Shown piece after piece: positions 1 through 8,580 of a stretch of 13,525 bases of DNA (position 1 is its first letter; every line of letters starts with the position of its first letter). Under the pieces are notes generated by a model that saw nothing but the letters and a program-made list of their open reading frames with translations, had not been told where the DNA came from and made no database searches. A program made the position numbers and the translations under genes. This stretch comes from Saccoglossus kowalevskii (lineage: Eukaryota; Hemichordata; Enteropneusta; Harrimaniidae), in the NCBI RefSeq assembly GCF_000003605.2, contig NW_003116468.1, forward strand, positions 50,602 to 64,126. Direction: 5' to 3'.

Positions 1-299
1 TGGTTCCCGCCTCAAGTGTCATGGTGTACCAAGCCACAAGAGGTCCGTCACTTTCTCGTTGCTTGTTCTATTTCCCTTGGTTACCTGACGGCAGCGCTTA
101 TGCTCGCGGCCGTTCAGGGGTTTCCTTTTACTTTTGAAAGTTGGGTGAATAAAAAACTGTTTCTTTTGTTATAAATTTTCACAGAACCAGCGAGGAATGT
201 CAGAAACATCTCAAATGTGTAAATCTAAGCAGGTAGTATGTTTGAGCATGGCTTTAATGTAGTATTATAGACACGTTTACGCAGAACGGAACTTGGAAT

Positions 300-535
300 G
301 TTTTCAAATTACGTCACCCAGTCATGTGCCTTCCGGCCGGAAAACCGGCCCAAATGGAACAATATGGCGATTACTAGTTACCTGCGTCCTACCTATCATT
401 CGCAAAGGACGCCGGGAACCAGCGAAGTTTTGAGGTAGACCAAAACGAGTTTTACGACAAGTCGGCGCTTTGCGACAATATGAGTCGGCAAGTTCCGGAC
501 AGAAAACCGATCTGTGGAGACTCGTCTTAGGAGAT
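300..535. other. GC-rich block with a CCGGCC hairpin and promoter-like motifs
   Basis: The block is clearly richer in CpG and GC than the surrounding intron. It opens with a CRE-like TTACGTCA at 310-317. Next comes an ETS-type CTTCCGG that runs into a perfect 6-bp stem with a four-base AAAA loop (CCGGCC, then its complement, near 334-350). An AATATGGCG resembling the YY1 core follows near 361. A T16 run closes it at 535-550. Clusters like this mark housekeeping promoters in animals, but no transcript or protein can be assigned. It could equally be part of an unrecognised repeat or an undetected 5' exon. Confidence 0.35.
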
Positions 536-653
536 TTTTTTTTTTTTTTTGAGAACAAAAAATCTGTGTAGCCTAAATGGCAATTTCTGTAATTATAGCT
601 ACAATTTAATTTAATTTGCAGTATAGCAAAAATACAAAAGACAAAAATAGCTG

Positions 654-1915
654 AAAATAATAATAATAATATTTATTGCATAATTGTATCCTTATTTGGA
701 TATTGACTCAGAAAAGGAAATTTACAATAAAGACAAAAAACTGAGGAAGTAGCAAAATGAAAGTGCAAAAAAAGAAAAGAATATAAAAAAAATGATTTTC
801 TCTGGCACTGAAACAATTATAGATGTAGTTTAGTTATTTTTGGCTGTGCTTGTTAGCATTGTAATCAATTTATTGGTATTTGTGTTATTGCAATGTATTA
901 AATTTAATTCCTTCAACATTTCAGTCTTCTCATTTTCATGCAGCTTGCATTCAAGTAAAAAGTGCATTTCATCTTCAATCTCATTTTGAACGCAAGAATT
1001 TGTTTATATTGTTGTGTCTCTATTTCTAATTTATGGGCGCTAATTCTCAATTTTGTTAATGCTGCTCTATGTTTTGCATTTGTCAATTGGCAGACTATAT
1101 GTATGCAGCTTATTCTTTTTGTTTTTATTTTTATTATCATCATGCATTTGTTCTTGACTGTTGTTTTTAAATACTTTTTTGAGTTTAATGCAAATTGTGT
1201 TGATTAGATTGGTGTTACAATTTGGATCATTATTTTCCCTTGAATTATCCATTTCCAGATAGTGCAAAATATTTTTGATACCAGATACCAAATTAAGTGT
1301 ACCTTTACCATCCATCTCAATGCTATGTCTGTATGCTTCATGGACTAGTGTGTTTTCATTTTTTGTTTTTATTTTTAGCCAATATTTTATCATTTGTTGT
1401 ATACTAGTCAGAAAAAAAGGGTGTCTACCTAATTCCAAAATTCATGCCAAATTACTGGCTTCACAGTTTACCTGTGAAATGTATTTGCAAAATTTGTTAT
1501 GAAATTTCTCCATAGGTAGCCCAATATCAAAAAAATATCTTTTATTTGTAGTACGCAGTCGCTCGTCCAAATTTTGTGGCAATAGATCAGGATAGATTTA
1601 ACCATACTATCAAATAGATTTAGGTATGTTTGTTTTGACTGGAATATTGTTTTCAGAGTATAACAATTGTTTTATTTTGAAGAAAGCTTTCATCGCTCTG
1701 TGGCTGAGATCTTCTTAAGCTCTGATAAGTTTACCAGTTGTGTTTAGTTTCAAACCTAGGTAACTGTACAGTGGTTTTCCATTAAATAAAATTTTATGTT
1801 TTGTTATGATTTTGCCAGATTTAATGAAAATCACGATTTTAGATTTTAAAACATTTACTTCAAGTTTCTATTTATTACAATAATATTGCATTTTGAAGGC
1901 CGTTTTTTGACTTTG
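654..1915 (-). mobile_element. Decayed 5'-truncated non-LTR retrotransposon (LINE), C-terminal half of ORF2
   Basis: Read on the minus strand and joined across frames, this segment matches the end of a LINE ORF2 protein in the right order. It begins with a reverse transcriptase stretch (LEVNVLKSKIVIF at about 1825-1865, then NGKPLYSYLGL near 1755-1785). Next comes the region after the polymerase (ELGRHPFF near 1410-1436), a KLHTY motif in place of the usual KLRTY, and KLRISAHKLEIET (about 1020-1060). A C-terminal zinc-knuckle-like motif of the form C-x3-E-IEDE-x-HF-LLEC lies at 947-994. The frame stops at 830-832. Several stop codons and at least two frameshifts show that it is dead. An (ATT)n run at about 656-672 may be the 3' terminal repeat, although an A16 tract on the same strand at 535-550 is an alternative end. 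The CR1/L2-like group is my best guess at clade. It sits in the TRMT61A intron in the same orientation as the gene. Confidence 0.85.
656..672. repeat. Short TAA/ATT microsatellite
   Basis: About five tandem TAA units lie at the likely 3' end of the minus-strand LINE. Several non-LTR clades end in a short tandem repeat instead of poly(A), so this may be the element's terminus. Confidence 0.7.
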
Positions 1916-1982
1916 GGAAGAATACATCTGCATATAATAAGCAAGAGATGAGTAAATGAAGGGGTACTTCCCGGGTACTTAC

Positions 1983-2313
1983 CTGACTCACAAACAATCG
2001 ATCCAGGTTTGAGGTCTAACTGTAGCGTGATCATGCTAATGTCAATACTATAGATGATCTGTGTTCTATGTGGTAACGTAATTGTCCATAACTCCGGTGT
2101 TGGGTGTAATACATGTAACCACCCCTTTCCACCAATACAAGTTATTCGACTTCCGTACTGTTTACCAATCAGATCGGCGTGACGGACAGCCCCGTACCTA
2201 GTTTGGTGCGTTTTACCATGTTTTATTCGTATTGTCAACGTATCATCTACCCCAAGAAAAAGTATAACCGTGTCCCCTTCTTCTATCTTGTCCTTGTACT
2301 GATTGAAACTCAT
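1983..2313 (-). CDS. TRMT61A: tRNA (adenine(58)-N1)-methyltransferase catalytic subunit, first coding exon (partial gene)
   Basis: The exon encodes the first 110 residues of TRMT61A. With TRMT6 this protein forms the enzyme that methylates N1 of adenine 58 in the T-loop of nuclear-encoded tRNAs, with S-adenosylmethionine as donor. The start MSFNQYKDKIEEGDTVILFL resembles the vertebrate MSF...EGDTAIL start. The family hallmarks HPTPELWT, LPHRTQI and IYS.DI follow, and the exon ends at LKPGSIVCESG. This last stretch opens SAM-binding motif I (E-x-G-x-G-x-G), which the intron interrupts after the first base of a Gly codon. The donor reads G|GTAAGT at 1982-1977. The ATG at 2313-2311 has A at -3. 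The rest of the protein (about 170-190 residues in relatives) lies outside the window, so I cannot tell whether the gene is intact. Reading through the donor gives a stop at 1855, which is intronic. Confidence 0.92.
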
Positions 2314-2400
2314 TGTTCAAGTAATACGGAAGTCAGCAAAGTTAATAACTCACGTGTTCACCGCCATGACAAGAATATAACACACCTTTTTACGCCACCA
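2314..2400 (-). promoter_or_regulatory. TRMT61A: Probable TRMT61A 5' UTR and TATA-less proximal promoter
   Basis: Just upstream of the ATG are three sites typical of housekeeping promoters: an ETS core (ACTTCCG on the minus strand, 2327-2333), a perfect E-box CACGTG (2351-2356) and a YY1-like ATGGCGG on the minus strand (2361-2367). No TATA box is seen for this gene. If transcription starts above 2367, the leader carries a short upstream frame, ATG at 2367 to TGA at 2350 (MAVNT). Confidence 0.45.
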
Positions 2401-2502
2401 TTTTTTTTACCACACTGTGATTCACGACAATTTGTATTACGTGTGCCGCAAAACGTCAAGGAGACCATATACGGCAATGTTAAATTGACACAATTTGAAT
2501 AA

Positions 2503-2549
2503 CCAATCCAGGGCTAGGATATATAATTACGTCAACCGAGTGCTTGTCA
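2503..2549 (+). promoter_or_regulatory. Creatine kinase core promoter (CCAAT, TATA, CRE-like)
   Basis: A CCAAT box lies at 2503-2507, a TATATAA box at 2520-2526 and a CRE-like TTACGTCAA at 2527-2535. Counting about 29 bases from the TATA box puts the start site near 2549. A TATA-driven start fits a gene expressed at high level in particular tissues, unlike the TATA-less side facing TRMT61A. The assignment rests on motif spacing and on the good splice donor about 100 bases downstream. Confidence 0.6.
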
Positions 2550-2647
2550 TGTTCTACACGTTTGGCATACTTTGCATTCAGCAGCCACTTCAGCACTGCG
2601 CGTCAGACCTCTCTCTCTTGCTACTGTCTCAGTCTCAGTAAACTAGG
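2549..2647 (+). other. Non-coding exon 1 (5' UTR) of creatine kinase
   Basis: This stretch is bounded on the left by the inferred start site and on the right by a strong donor, CTAGG|GTGAGT, at 2648. It contains a pyrimidine-rich CTCTCTCTC run. The coding exon at 4922 has a clear acceptor only nine bases before its ATG, so an upstream leader exon is required and this is the best candidate. From memory, vertebrate cytosolic creatine kinase genes also have a non-coding first exon. Confidence 0.6.
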
Positions 2648-4912
2648 GTGAGTCACCTTTAATTAAATTACATGACTAACCACAAACTCGTATAACAATA
2701 TTAGTATTTGTCTTTACTTTGTATACCAATTTAAAAATATATACATCCATATAACGGCGCACACTGGGTAATATATGCATCAATATTAGAAACCACTTGG
2801 GCCAACCATGAAACTATAATAGTTCCATGGGCCAACGGTTTCGCTGTCCATGATATGTGTTTATAATACTTAACATAGACTTGTATCCTGGTGCTCGTCT
2901 TGGCGTTAATAGGAAAAAACTTAAAACTTCACATTAATTTGTTTAACTGGCGTGGTAAGAGCAACTAGCTTGATAACCATTTTAACGCACATTTCTGGAC
3001 AGCAATTAACGCATAGTGTTCGACTTCCATGTGTCCAATTAACCGGCCTGCGCAGATCGATTTAACTGGCCGGCAAAAGGCGGAATTGAAAAAAAATGCA
3101 ATTTTCATTTTACTAGTGCATCTCTGAAATCGACACGCAAAGACCTACGTGCCTACATAAACGCACTGTGTGCAGCGTGTGTACGGTCACTGACATGACA
3201 GCTGTTTGTGTCTGGTGGTAGTTTGTGCAGGGTTGCAGCCGCTGTCGTTTCTTTTGTTGAAGACAATTTCACAAAATTCTAGTCTAGAGCTCGAAAAACT
3301 AGTAGGTTATTGCAATGTCCCTAGATCGGAAGTAGTTTCATCAAATGGATACGTATTATAGTGATGTTTATTTGCTTCTAGAGTAGATTTGGTATTACAA
3401 ATATTTTTCAACTCGTTACGATTACGAGGTTTAAATCTGAATCGCTTTGTATATACTCATTTACTATTTCCTGTATCGTTAAAATGTAGGGAGTTTGCGT
3501 AAAACTGTTGAAATTTAATGAAGTATTTATAACTGTGCATGGTCGTAAACATCTTAACCTGTGAAACCTGCCATTTTATGAATGCGCTATATATAGCGAT
3601 TTTCGAGTAGTGCAGATTCATTATTTGACGATGGGGCCTCTGAGGTAATAAAATGCGAGTGGCATACTCGACAGATTCCTGGAGTGTTTCCCTCTCATCG
3701 CTCTTAAACAGCCATTCATACACACTGTGAGCATATGGTCCTAATTTATCAAGTCACGTAATGCTTTATTTGAAATCGACTATAATGGTGAATTAGAATT
3801 CTGAGTTTGAATATAGAATACATGACCTAGTTTAAGGCTGTCACGGATGAGAGTCTGCGCACTTTCCATTGCGGATTTCTGGGATAGTAGAGGAAGCTCG
3901 TTTGGGTTTTGCCGGTTCCCGTGAGAGATGCCTGCTGTTTGTCTGTTGCGTGATTATCATCGCATAACCTAGATGCATTTCAACGGACGAGAAGATGGCC
4001 AAAGTTCAGACCTGTCAAATCTATATTGATTATCATCACAACGGGCGGCGACTATGATAGTATTCATTCAAATATAAAGAGAATTGTTTGAATTACAGAA
4101 ATGGCGTGATATGCATATTCTATAGATTGAAATCTAGTTCTATGTCTCAAAACCACGTAACATGGGCGTTTGAAATCTGGATATTATTCAAAATTAAGTC
4201 TGTTAATTGTGTACAATTGTAATAAAAAATCAAAGAGCGGTGTAACTAAACACCCTACGTGACACCCTACACACTGAGGCTATTCACCTCAGATTAAAGC
4301 AGCTGCAGTGAAAAGGTCGATTGTCTGTTATCCAGTCACATTTGGACTGGATCGTACCTGTAATTTATAGTATGATACACCTTTGACTTAAGGTTGCAAA
4401 GGTCGTGTTGGTAGAGGGGTGTCGCTCAACTTTGTTTAACCTTAGACACCCAGTTTATATCTAAAAATACTCCAGTATCGCACGTCACCAGCGTTCACTG
4501 ACTTCCTATGTTTCAACGAGTATAAGATTTCATTGGCACGTGACATTAATCTGTATCAATTTCTCCGTACTATATAGTTCCCCAATAGCTAAGGCACTAA
4601 ATTAAAACGCAGTAAAATTAATAAAATGTATTGTTTCCTTCACAAACCAGTGAATTTATACGTGGCGAATTTTGTCTGTAACATTAAAATTAAGCCGTGT
4701 GAATAACATTCCCCTGGTGAAACGAATGGACGAGCCCATCCAAGTTGCTATATTGTCGATTTCAAAATGTATGAATAATCAATTGAGGCTCTTAATATAG
4801 TAATATGCGCTAGATTATAAAGAGCTTGGTATACTTCGCATTGGAGTCGGTTTTTAACCGATACATCGCGCAACAAAATGTCATGCTATATTTACATTTT
4901 TTTTCTCATCAG
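2648..4912 (+). other. Creatine kinase intron 1, candidate enhancer motifs, no gene
   Basis: This 2.3-kb intron runs from GTGAGT to a long pyrimidine tract ending CATCAG. No convincing coding sequence is seen on either strand; a minus-strand open stretch at 3457-3723 resembles nothing I know. Muscle-type motifs are scattered through it: E-boxes CAGCTG at 3199-3204 and 4300-4305, CACGTG at 4537-4542, and a near-MEF2 site CTAAAAATAC at 4461-4470. A near-perfect palindrome flanked by direct repeats lies at 2799-2836. A 12-base near-duplication starting ACACCCTAC lies at about 4250-4273. Single short motifs like these are expected by chance, so a regulatory role is only inferred. Confidence 0.5.
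2799..2836. repeat. Palindrome flanked by GGGCCAAC direct repeats
   Basis: CCATG-a-AACTAT (2806-2817) pairs with ATAGTT-c-CATGG (2819-2830) around a single central A, with one mismatch. Both sides carry GGGCCAAC (2799-2806 and 2829-2836) in direct orientation. Confidence 0.7.
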
Positions 4913-4921
4913 TGAATCAAC

Positions 4922-5099
4922 ATGTCTAACTTAAATCAGAAGAAATACAAGCCAGAAGAAGATTATCCTGATTTATCGAAGCATAACAATCATATGTCGC
5001 AATGTTTGACACCCAAAATTTACGCTGATCTTCGTGATAAAGTCACTCCAGGTGGTTTTACTCTGGACCAAGCTATACAAACTGGTGTCGATAACCCAG
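4922..5099 (+). CDS. Creatine kinase coding exon 1 (residues 1-59 plus one base)
   Basis: The acceptor TTTTTCTCATCAG ends at 4912, so the exon itself starts at 4913 with a nine-base leader. The donor is CCAG|GTATGT, phase 1. The exon encodes the N-terminal helical domain ([22 protein letters not shown]). Confidence 0.95.
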
Positions 5100-8000
5100 G
5101 TATGTAGACACAAGTTTGAAATGTTTAAAAACGCTGTAAATTGTTCATTTTTGCTCTTGTCTTGGTTGATGAAAATGTTTTCATATGCAGCATTCAGTGA
5201 ACATTAATTCCGCAAAGCCAAAATTGTAGTAATCTTTCACTAACATTGGGTCTTTGCGTTATCATTGTTTTTACACCTTGAAAAAAGGATTGCGTGCATT
5301 TTTACCGATGTTTTGATTATAAGAGTTTATTGTATTTTGCATCTAGGTCATCCATTCATTATGACTGTTGGCATGGTAGCAGGAGATGAAGAAAGTTATG
5401 ACGTCTTCGCAGACATTTTTGATCCCGTCATTTCTGCTCGTCACAATGGATACAAGAAAACTGGTAAATGCGCATTTCCAATACGAGTATTAGGCTGCGA
5501 AGTGTTAGATACAATATTTTTTTGGGATTGTACAGGCCCATACAAACGCACGTTGATTAGTTTCAGGGTCCGATCCAAGATGGTCGAATGGTGGCCATTT
5601 TTGTGCTAAAAAATAATCAAAATCATATTTGTCATTCCAATACATACAATAATCATTATGGAAGGCACGTCATTAGTTTATATCACATTCAAAATGACGG
5701 TTATATTTTAATGAATGCCGGCTCAGAACCATATCTGACACGAGTTGACGGATTGCAATTAATCCTTATCCTGCCAGCCCCATGTACATTTATAATGATT
5801 TTAGATAAAGGTTGAACTTTACAACTACATTACACGTGTCGCACATTAACATGTCCTATGTTGGCTTCGTCGTTAACAATTTGTGTCTAGGATACCTGGT
5901 ATTTTTTCTTCAATTATTTCCATTCTGTTTATACCTCCATGATTCAATGAATGTTTAATCTTGGTACAGTTCAATATTATCGCCTAGTCCAGCGCCTATA
6001 TATTTAAAGATTTTGTTGAAAATTTTTGGAAAAATCTGGTCTAACGTAGAATGCTACATCAATGTCAAGAATGGGCTAGACTTTGCTACAACTTTGAAAC
6101 ATCTACACTTACAATACAACGATTGTTAATAATAGTACATGTGGTGTTAAACTGAAAGAAACTTGCAAGAGTCTATCAAGAATGTCCAGAGGAAGATGTA
6201 AATAATGGTTGTAGAAATCTGTCAATATTACATGAGCATGCCATATCAACACAAGGACTCTTCCTTCTATTTTAATCTTACCCAGTTACTTAAGGGGCGG
6301 CCTTATCAATTTTGCAAACTCCAAAATGCATTTCGATATGTTGCAATTATTTGATCACTTTTCTCCCAATAGAAAGTGTTTTACTCTTTACCTAACGCTG
6401 ATTGTCTAGAGATGCATCAATACTATTGCTCTACCAAGAAATGTATTATAACAGAATTGTTTAAAAACTCCTTCTAAAAAAACAATCTTAACAATTGTTA
6501 AATGGCTAGCATGTAATTAAGTACACGCGACATGCGCCTCCCCTTTTAATATTTCAGATAAACACAAGACTGATCTGAATCCCGCTAACCTGAAAGGAGG
6601 CATCTTGGACGACAAGTATGTATTGAGCTCCCGTGTACGTACTGGACGTAGCATCAAGGGAATTGCATTGCCACCATTCTGCACCCGAGGCGAGAGGCGA
6701 GCAATTGAGAAAATTGTCACCAAAGGTTAGTGGCCTTCACGACTGGTAGAGTGCATTACAGCACACGACTACTCGAATAATTTTCTGTTTAAAAACATGA
6801 CGTCTGTGTCAAGACTAATTTTGAAAAACGTTTTCATCATTGTGCGAATTGTAGAACTTGTTTCCGAAGATTAGTTTACCCCCACCCGGAATCTTTTGTC
6901 GCATGTTCTTCCCAACTGGTGTCTATTTTGTGTCCTGCAGCTCTAGCTGGTCTGTCAGGTGACTTGAAGGGAAAGTATTATCCACTCACGGGAATGACAG
7001 ATAAAGACCAGGAACAGCTTATTGCTGACCATTTCTTGTTCGACAAACCTGTATCTCCGTTGTTGACATGTGCTGGTATGGCACGTGACTGGCCCGACGC
7101 GCGTGGTATCTGGTATGTAGAAAACTTTTAATTATCTAATCCATTTTTAGATTTGTGCATTCGCATCACACTGAAGCTTATTGTAAAGATATAAAAACAA
7201 AATCTTATCAGTTATCAATGTCTATCTATTGTTTTAATATCTGTATTTGTCACCAAAACTTGCATGCACTACGGTAGAACAAAAAAGTTTTTGCATTTCA
7301 TTTTGTGTATTTCTTGATTGTGTTAGATTGCTTTGTTTAAATATGCATGCAAATTTGTATTGTTATATTTACATTCTGAACTGTACTAAATTCAATTATT
7401 CAAAATCGCGCATATTCATACATTCAAGTAGGTCCATGTTGAGTAGATATACATTTCGTTAAATTGGTTAATTCTAATTTATACATTTTAACAAATATTT
7501 ATATTCTTGTACATAATTTATGAGTGGTTTCTACGTTGTTACAATGACAACAATTTCTATCCATCTACCATATAAACCACTGGTTATAACTTCTCTATTA
7601 CATTACTAGGCACAACGACAAGAAGACCTTTTTGGTGTGGATCAATGAGGAAGATCACACTCGCGTGATTTCAATGCAGAAGGGAGGTAACATGAAGGAA
7701 GTCTTCACCCGTTTCTGCAATGGTCTCAATGAGGTTCGTATACTGACTTTATTGTTGCAATGTTTTGTCATAATCTACAACTGGGGTAGTATTATAAAGA
7801 TGTATATTTCACGTCACCAACATCTGGAATTTAACTTTCGCGTCCCCTGCATTGAGATTGTCAATTTAAACATTGTGCTAGTATTAATTTAATTACCGTA
7901 TTTATTTTATTTCCAGGTTGAGAAGTTGATAACGAAAGAAGGCCACTCGTACATGTGGAATGAGCATTTGGGCTATGTTCTAACGTGTCCATCTAACTTG

Positions 8001-8580
8001 GGTACTGGACTGCGTGGTGGTGTGCACCTCAAAATACCGAAGGTTAGCGCACATCCCAAGTTCGAGGAAATTTTAAAGAAACTGAACTTGCAGAAGCGTG
8101 GAACCGGTAAGAGACTTTCACTTTCACTGTGGTTGTGGATCAAACGACCATTCTCGCACTGGCAGTGATGCAGCCACAGTGTTCTCCTTGAGGGCATGGT
8201 CATTATGACACGTGTCCTGTTCTAATATAGCACTGTGAGAAATGCATTGTTCGATTACAATTAGAAAATGTTGTTCAACGACCACTTTGATTATTCATAA
8301 CTTCTATTTTTCTATCCGTGATTTTTTTTTCTGCAATACTTATTGATATTGGACTGAACAACACTGAAATGTGCTCGACTCAATTCACCTTTCGTTCACT
8401 TTTTCAGGTGGTGTGGACACTGCCGCTGAGGGCGGTACTTTCGATATTTCCAACGCAGACAGGTTAGGTTCATCTGAAGTACAACAAGTACAAAGTGTCG
8501 TTGATGGCGTGAACTTGCTTGTGGATATGGAGAAACTGCTGGAACAAGGAAAACCCATCGACAGTCTTATTCCAGCATAG
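4922..8580 (+). CDS. Cytosolic creatine kinase, complete gene in seven coding exons
   Basis: Creatine kinase reversibly transfers phosphate between ATP and creatine to buffer cellular energy. The exons are 4922-5099, 5347-5463, 6558-6725, 6941-7112, 7610-7733, 7917-8106 and 8408-8580. They join in frame to 1122 nt and 373 residues, against about 381 in vertebrates. All introns are GT-AG. The N-terminal domain has [10 protein letters not shown] and [15 protein letters not shown]; its Ile64 and Val67 match the creatine-pocket residues I69 and V72 of the vertebrate enzyme. [13 protein letters not shown] contributes nucleotide-binding arginines. NEEDH holds the catalytic Glu226 (E232), CPSNLGTG the reactive Cys277 (C283), and GTGGVDTAA Val319 (V325). 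These separate it from arginine kinase. There is no mitochondrial presequence or extra basic N-terminus, and no second kinase domain, so it is a single-domain cytosolic form. The ATG has A at -3 and lies nine bases into its exon. Confidence 0.96.
5347..5463 (+). CDS. Creatine kinase coding exon 2 (residues 60-98 plus one base)
   Basis: Acceptor CATCTAG|GT completes Gly60. The exon carries [18 protein letters not shown], including the substrate-specificity loop, then [13 protein letters not shown]. The donor ACTG|GTAAAT splits the Asp99 codon. Confidence 0.95.
5464..6557 (+). other. Creatine kinase intron within the coding region, 1.1 kb, no feature seen
   Basis: This is the largest intron between coding exons. 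Open stretches at its start (to about 5815) are read-through or chance frames with no family resemblance. I see no repeat or RNA gene. The other introns between coding exons (5100-5346, 6726-6940, 7113-7609, 7734-7916, 8107-8407) are short, AT-rich and likewise empty. Confidence 0.7.
6558..6725 (+). CDS. Creatine kinase coding exon 3 (residues 99-154 plus one base)
   Basis: Acceptor ATTTCAG|AT gives Asp99 and KHKTDLNP. The exon carries [13 protein letters not shown] (nucleotide-binding arginines) and [11 protein letters not shown]. The donor is AAAG|GTTAGT, phase 1. Confidence 0.95.
6941..7112 (+). CDS. Creatine kinase coding exon 4 (residues 155-211 plus two bases)
   Basis: Acceptor TCCTGCAG|CT completes Ala155. 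The exon encodes GDL.GKYYPL, DDHFLF-type [14 protein letters not shown] and [10 protein letters not shown]. The donor TG|GTATGT splits Trp212, phase 2. Confidence 0.95.
7610..7733 (+). CDS. Creatine kinase coding exon 5 (Trp212 to residue 253)
   Basis: Acceptor ATTACTAG|G completes Trp212. The exon carries [16 protein letters not shown] with catalytic Glu226, then [17 protein letters not shown]. The donor is GAG|GTTCGT, phase 0. Confidence 0.95.
7917..8106 (+). CDS. Creatine kinase coding exon 6 (residues 254-316 plus one base)
   Basis: Acceptor TTTCCAG|GTT. The exon holds the active-site signature [16 protein letters not shown] with Cys277, then LQKRGT. The donor is ACCG|GTAAGA, phase 1. 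Confidence 0.95.
8408..8580 (+). CDS. Creatine kinase coding exon 7 (residues 317-373 and stop)
   Basis: Acceptor TTTTTCAG|GT completes Gly317. The exon encodes GGVDTAA with the creatine-pocket Val319, DISNADRLG, and a C-terminus ending IPA. The TAG stop is at 8578-8580. Confidence 0.95.

Larger units (their letters stand above)
1..1982 (-). other. TRMT61A: First coding-region intron of TRMT61A (partial, runs off the left edge)
   Basis: This stretch follows the GTAAGT donor of the TRMT61A exon at 1983-2313. No sequence resembling the rest of the methyltransferase (remainder of motif I, then the Rossmann core) is readable on the minus strand here, so all of it is probably intron. It contains a LINE remnant (about 654-1915), a T16 run at 535-550 and a GC-richer hairpin-bearing block at about 300-535. 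The first 175 bases are also GC-richer than their surroundings and hold short open frames on both strands. I recognise none of these, and they could be an unidentified exon. Confidence 0.6.

Noticed and set aside
322-558. Minus-strand open frame of 78 codons
   Set aside because: It starts in a poly-A/Lys run and crosses the GC-rich hairpin block; the composition looks non-coding and no family motif is visible.
2179-2502. Plus-strand open frame opposite the TRMT61A exon
   Set aside because: It is antisense to a well-supported exon and runs through the promoter interval; a shadow frame.
3457-3723. Minus-strand open frame of 88 codons in creatine kinase intron 1
   Set aside because: It has no recognisable domain, no splice or promoter context, and lies in AT-rich intron.
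5265-5609. Single 114-codon open frame as an exon
   Set aside because: Only 5347-5463 matches creatine kinase; both ends are read-through into introns with good acceptor and donor sites at the inner borders.
4922-8580. Arginine kinase or another phosphagen kinase instead of creatine kinase
   Set aside because: The HPFIMTV loop, [10 protein letters not shown] and GGVDTAA follow the creatine kinase pattern, and the three creatine-pocket residues are all present.
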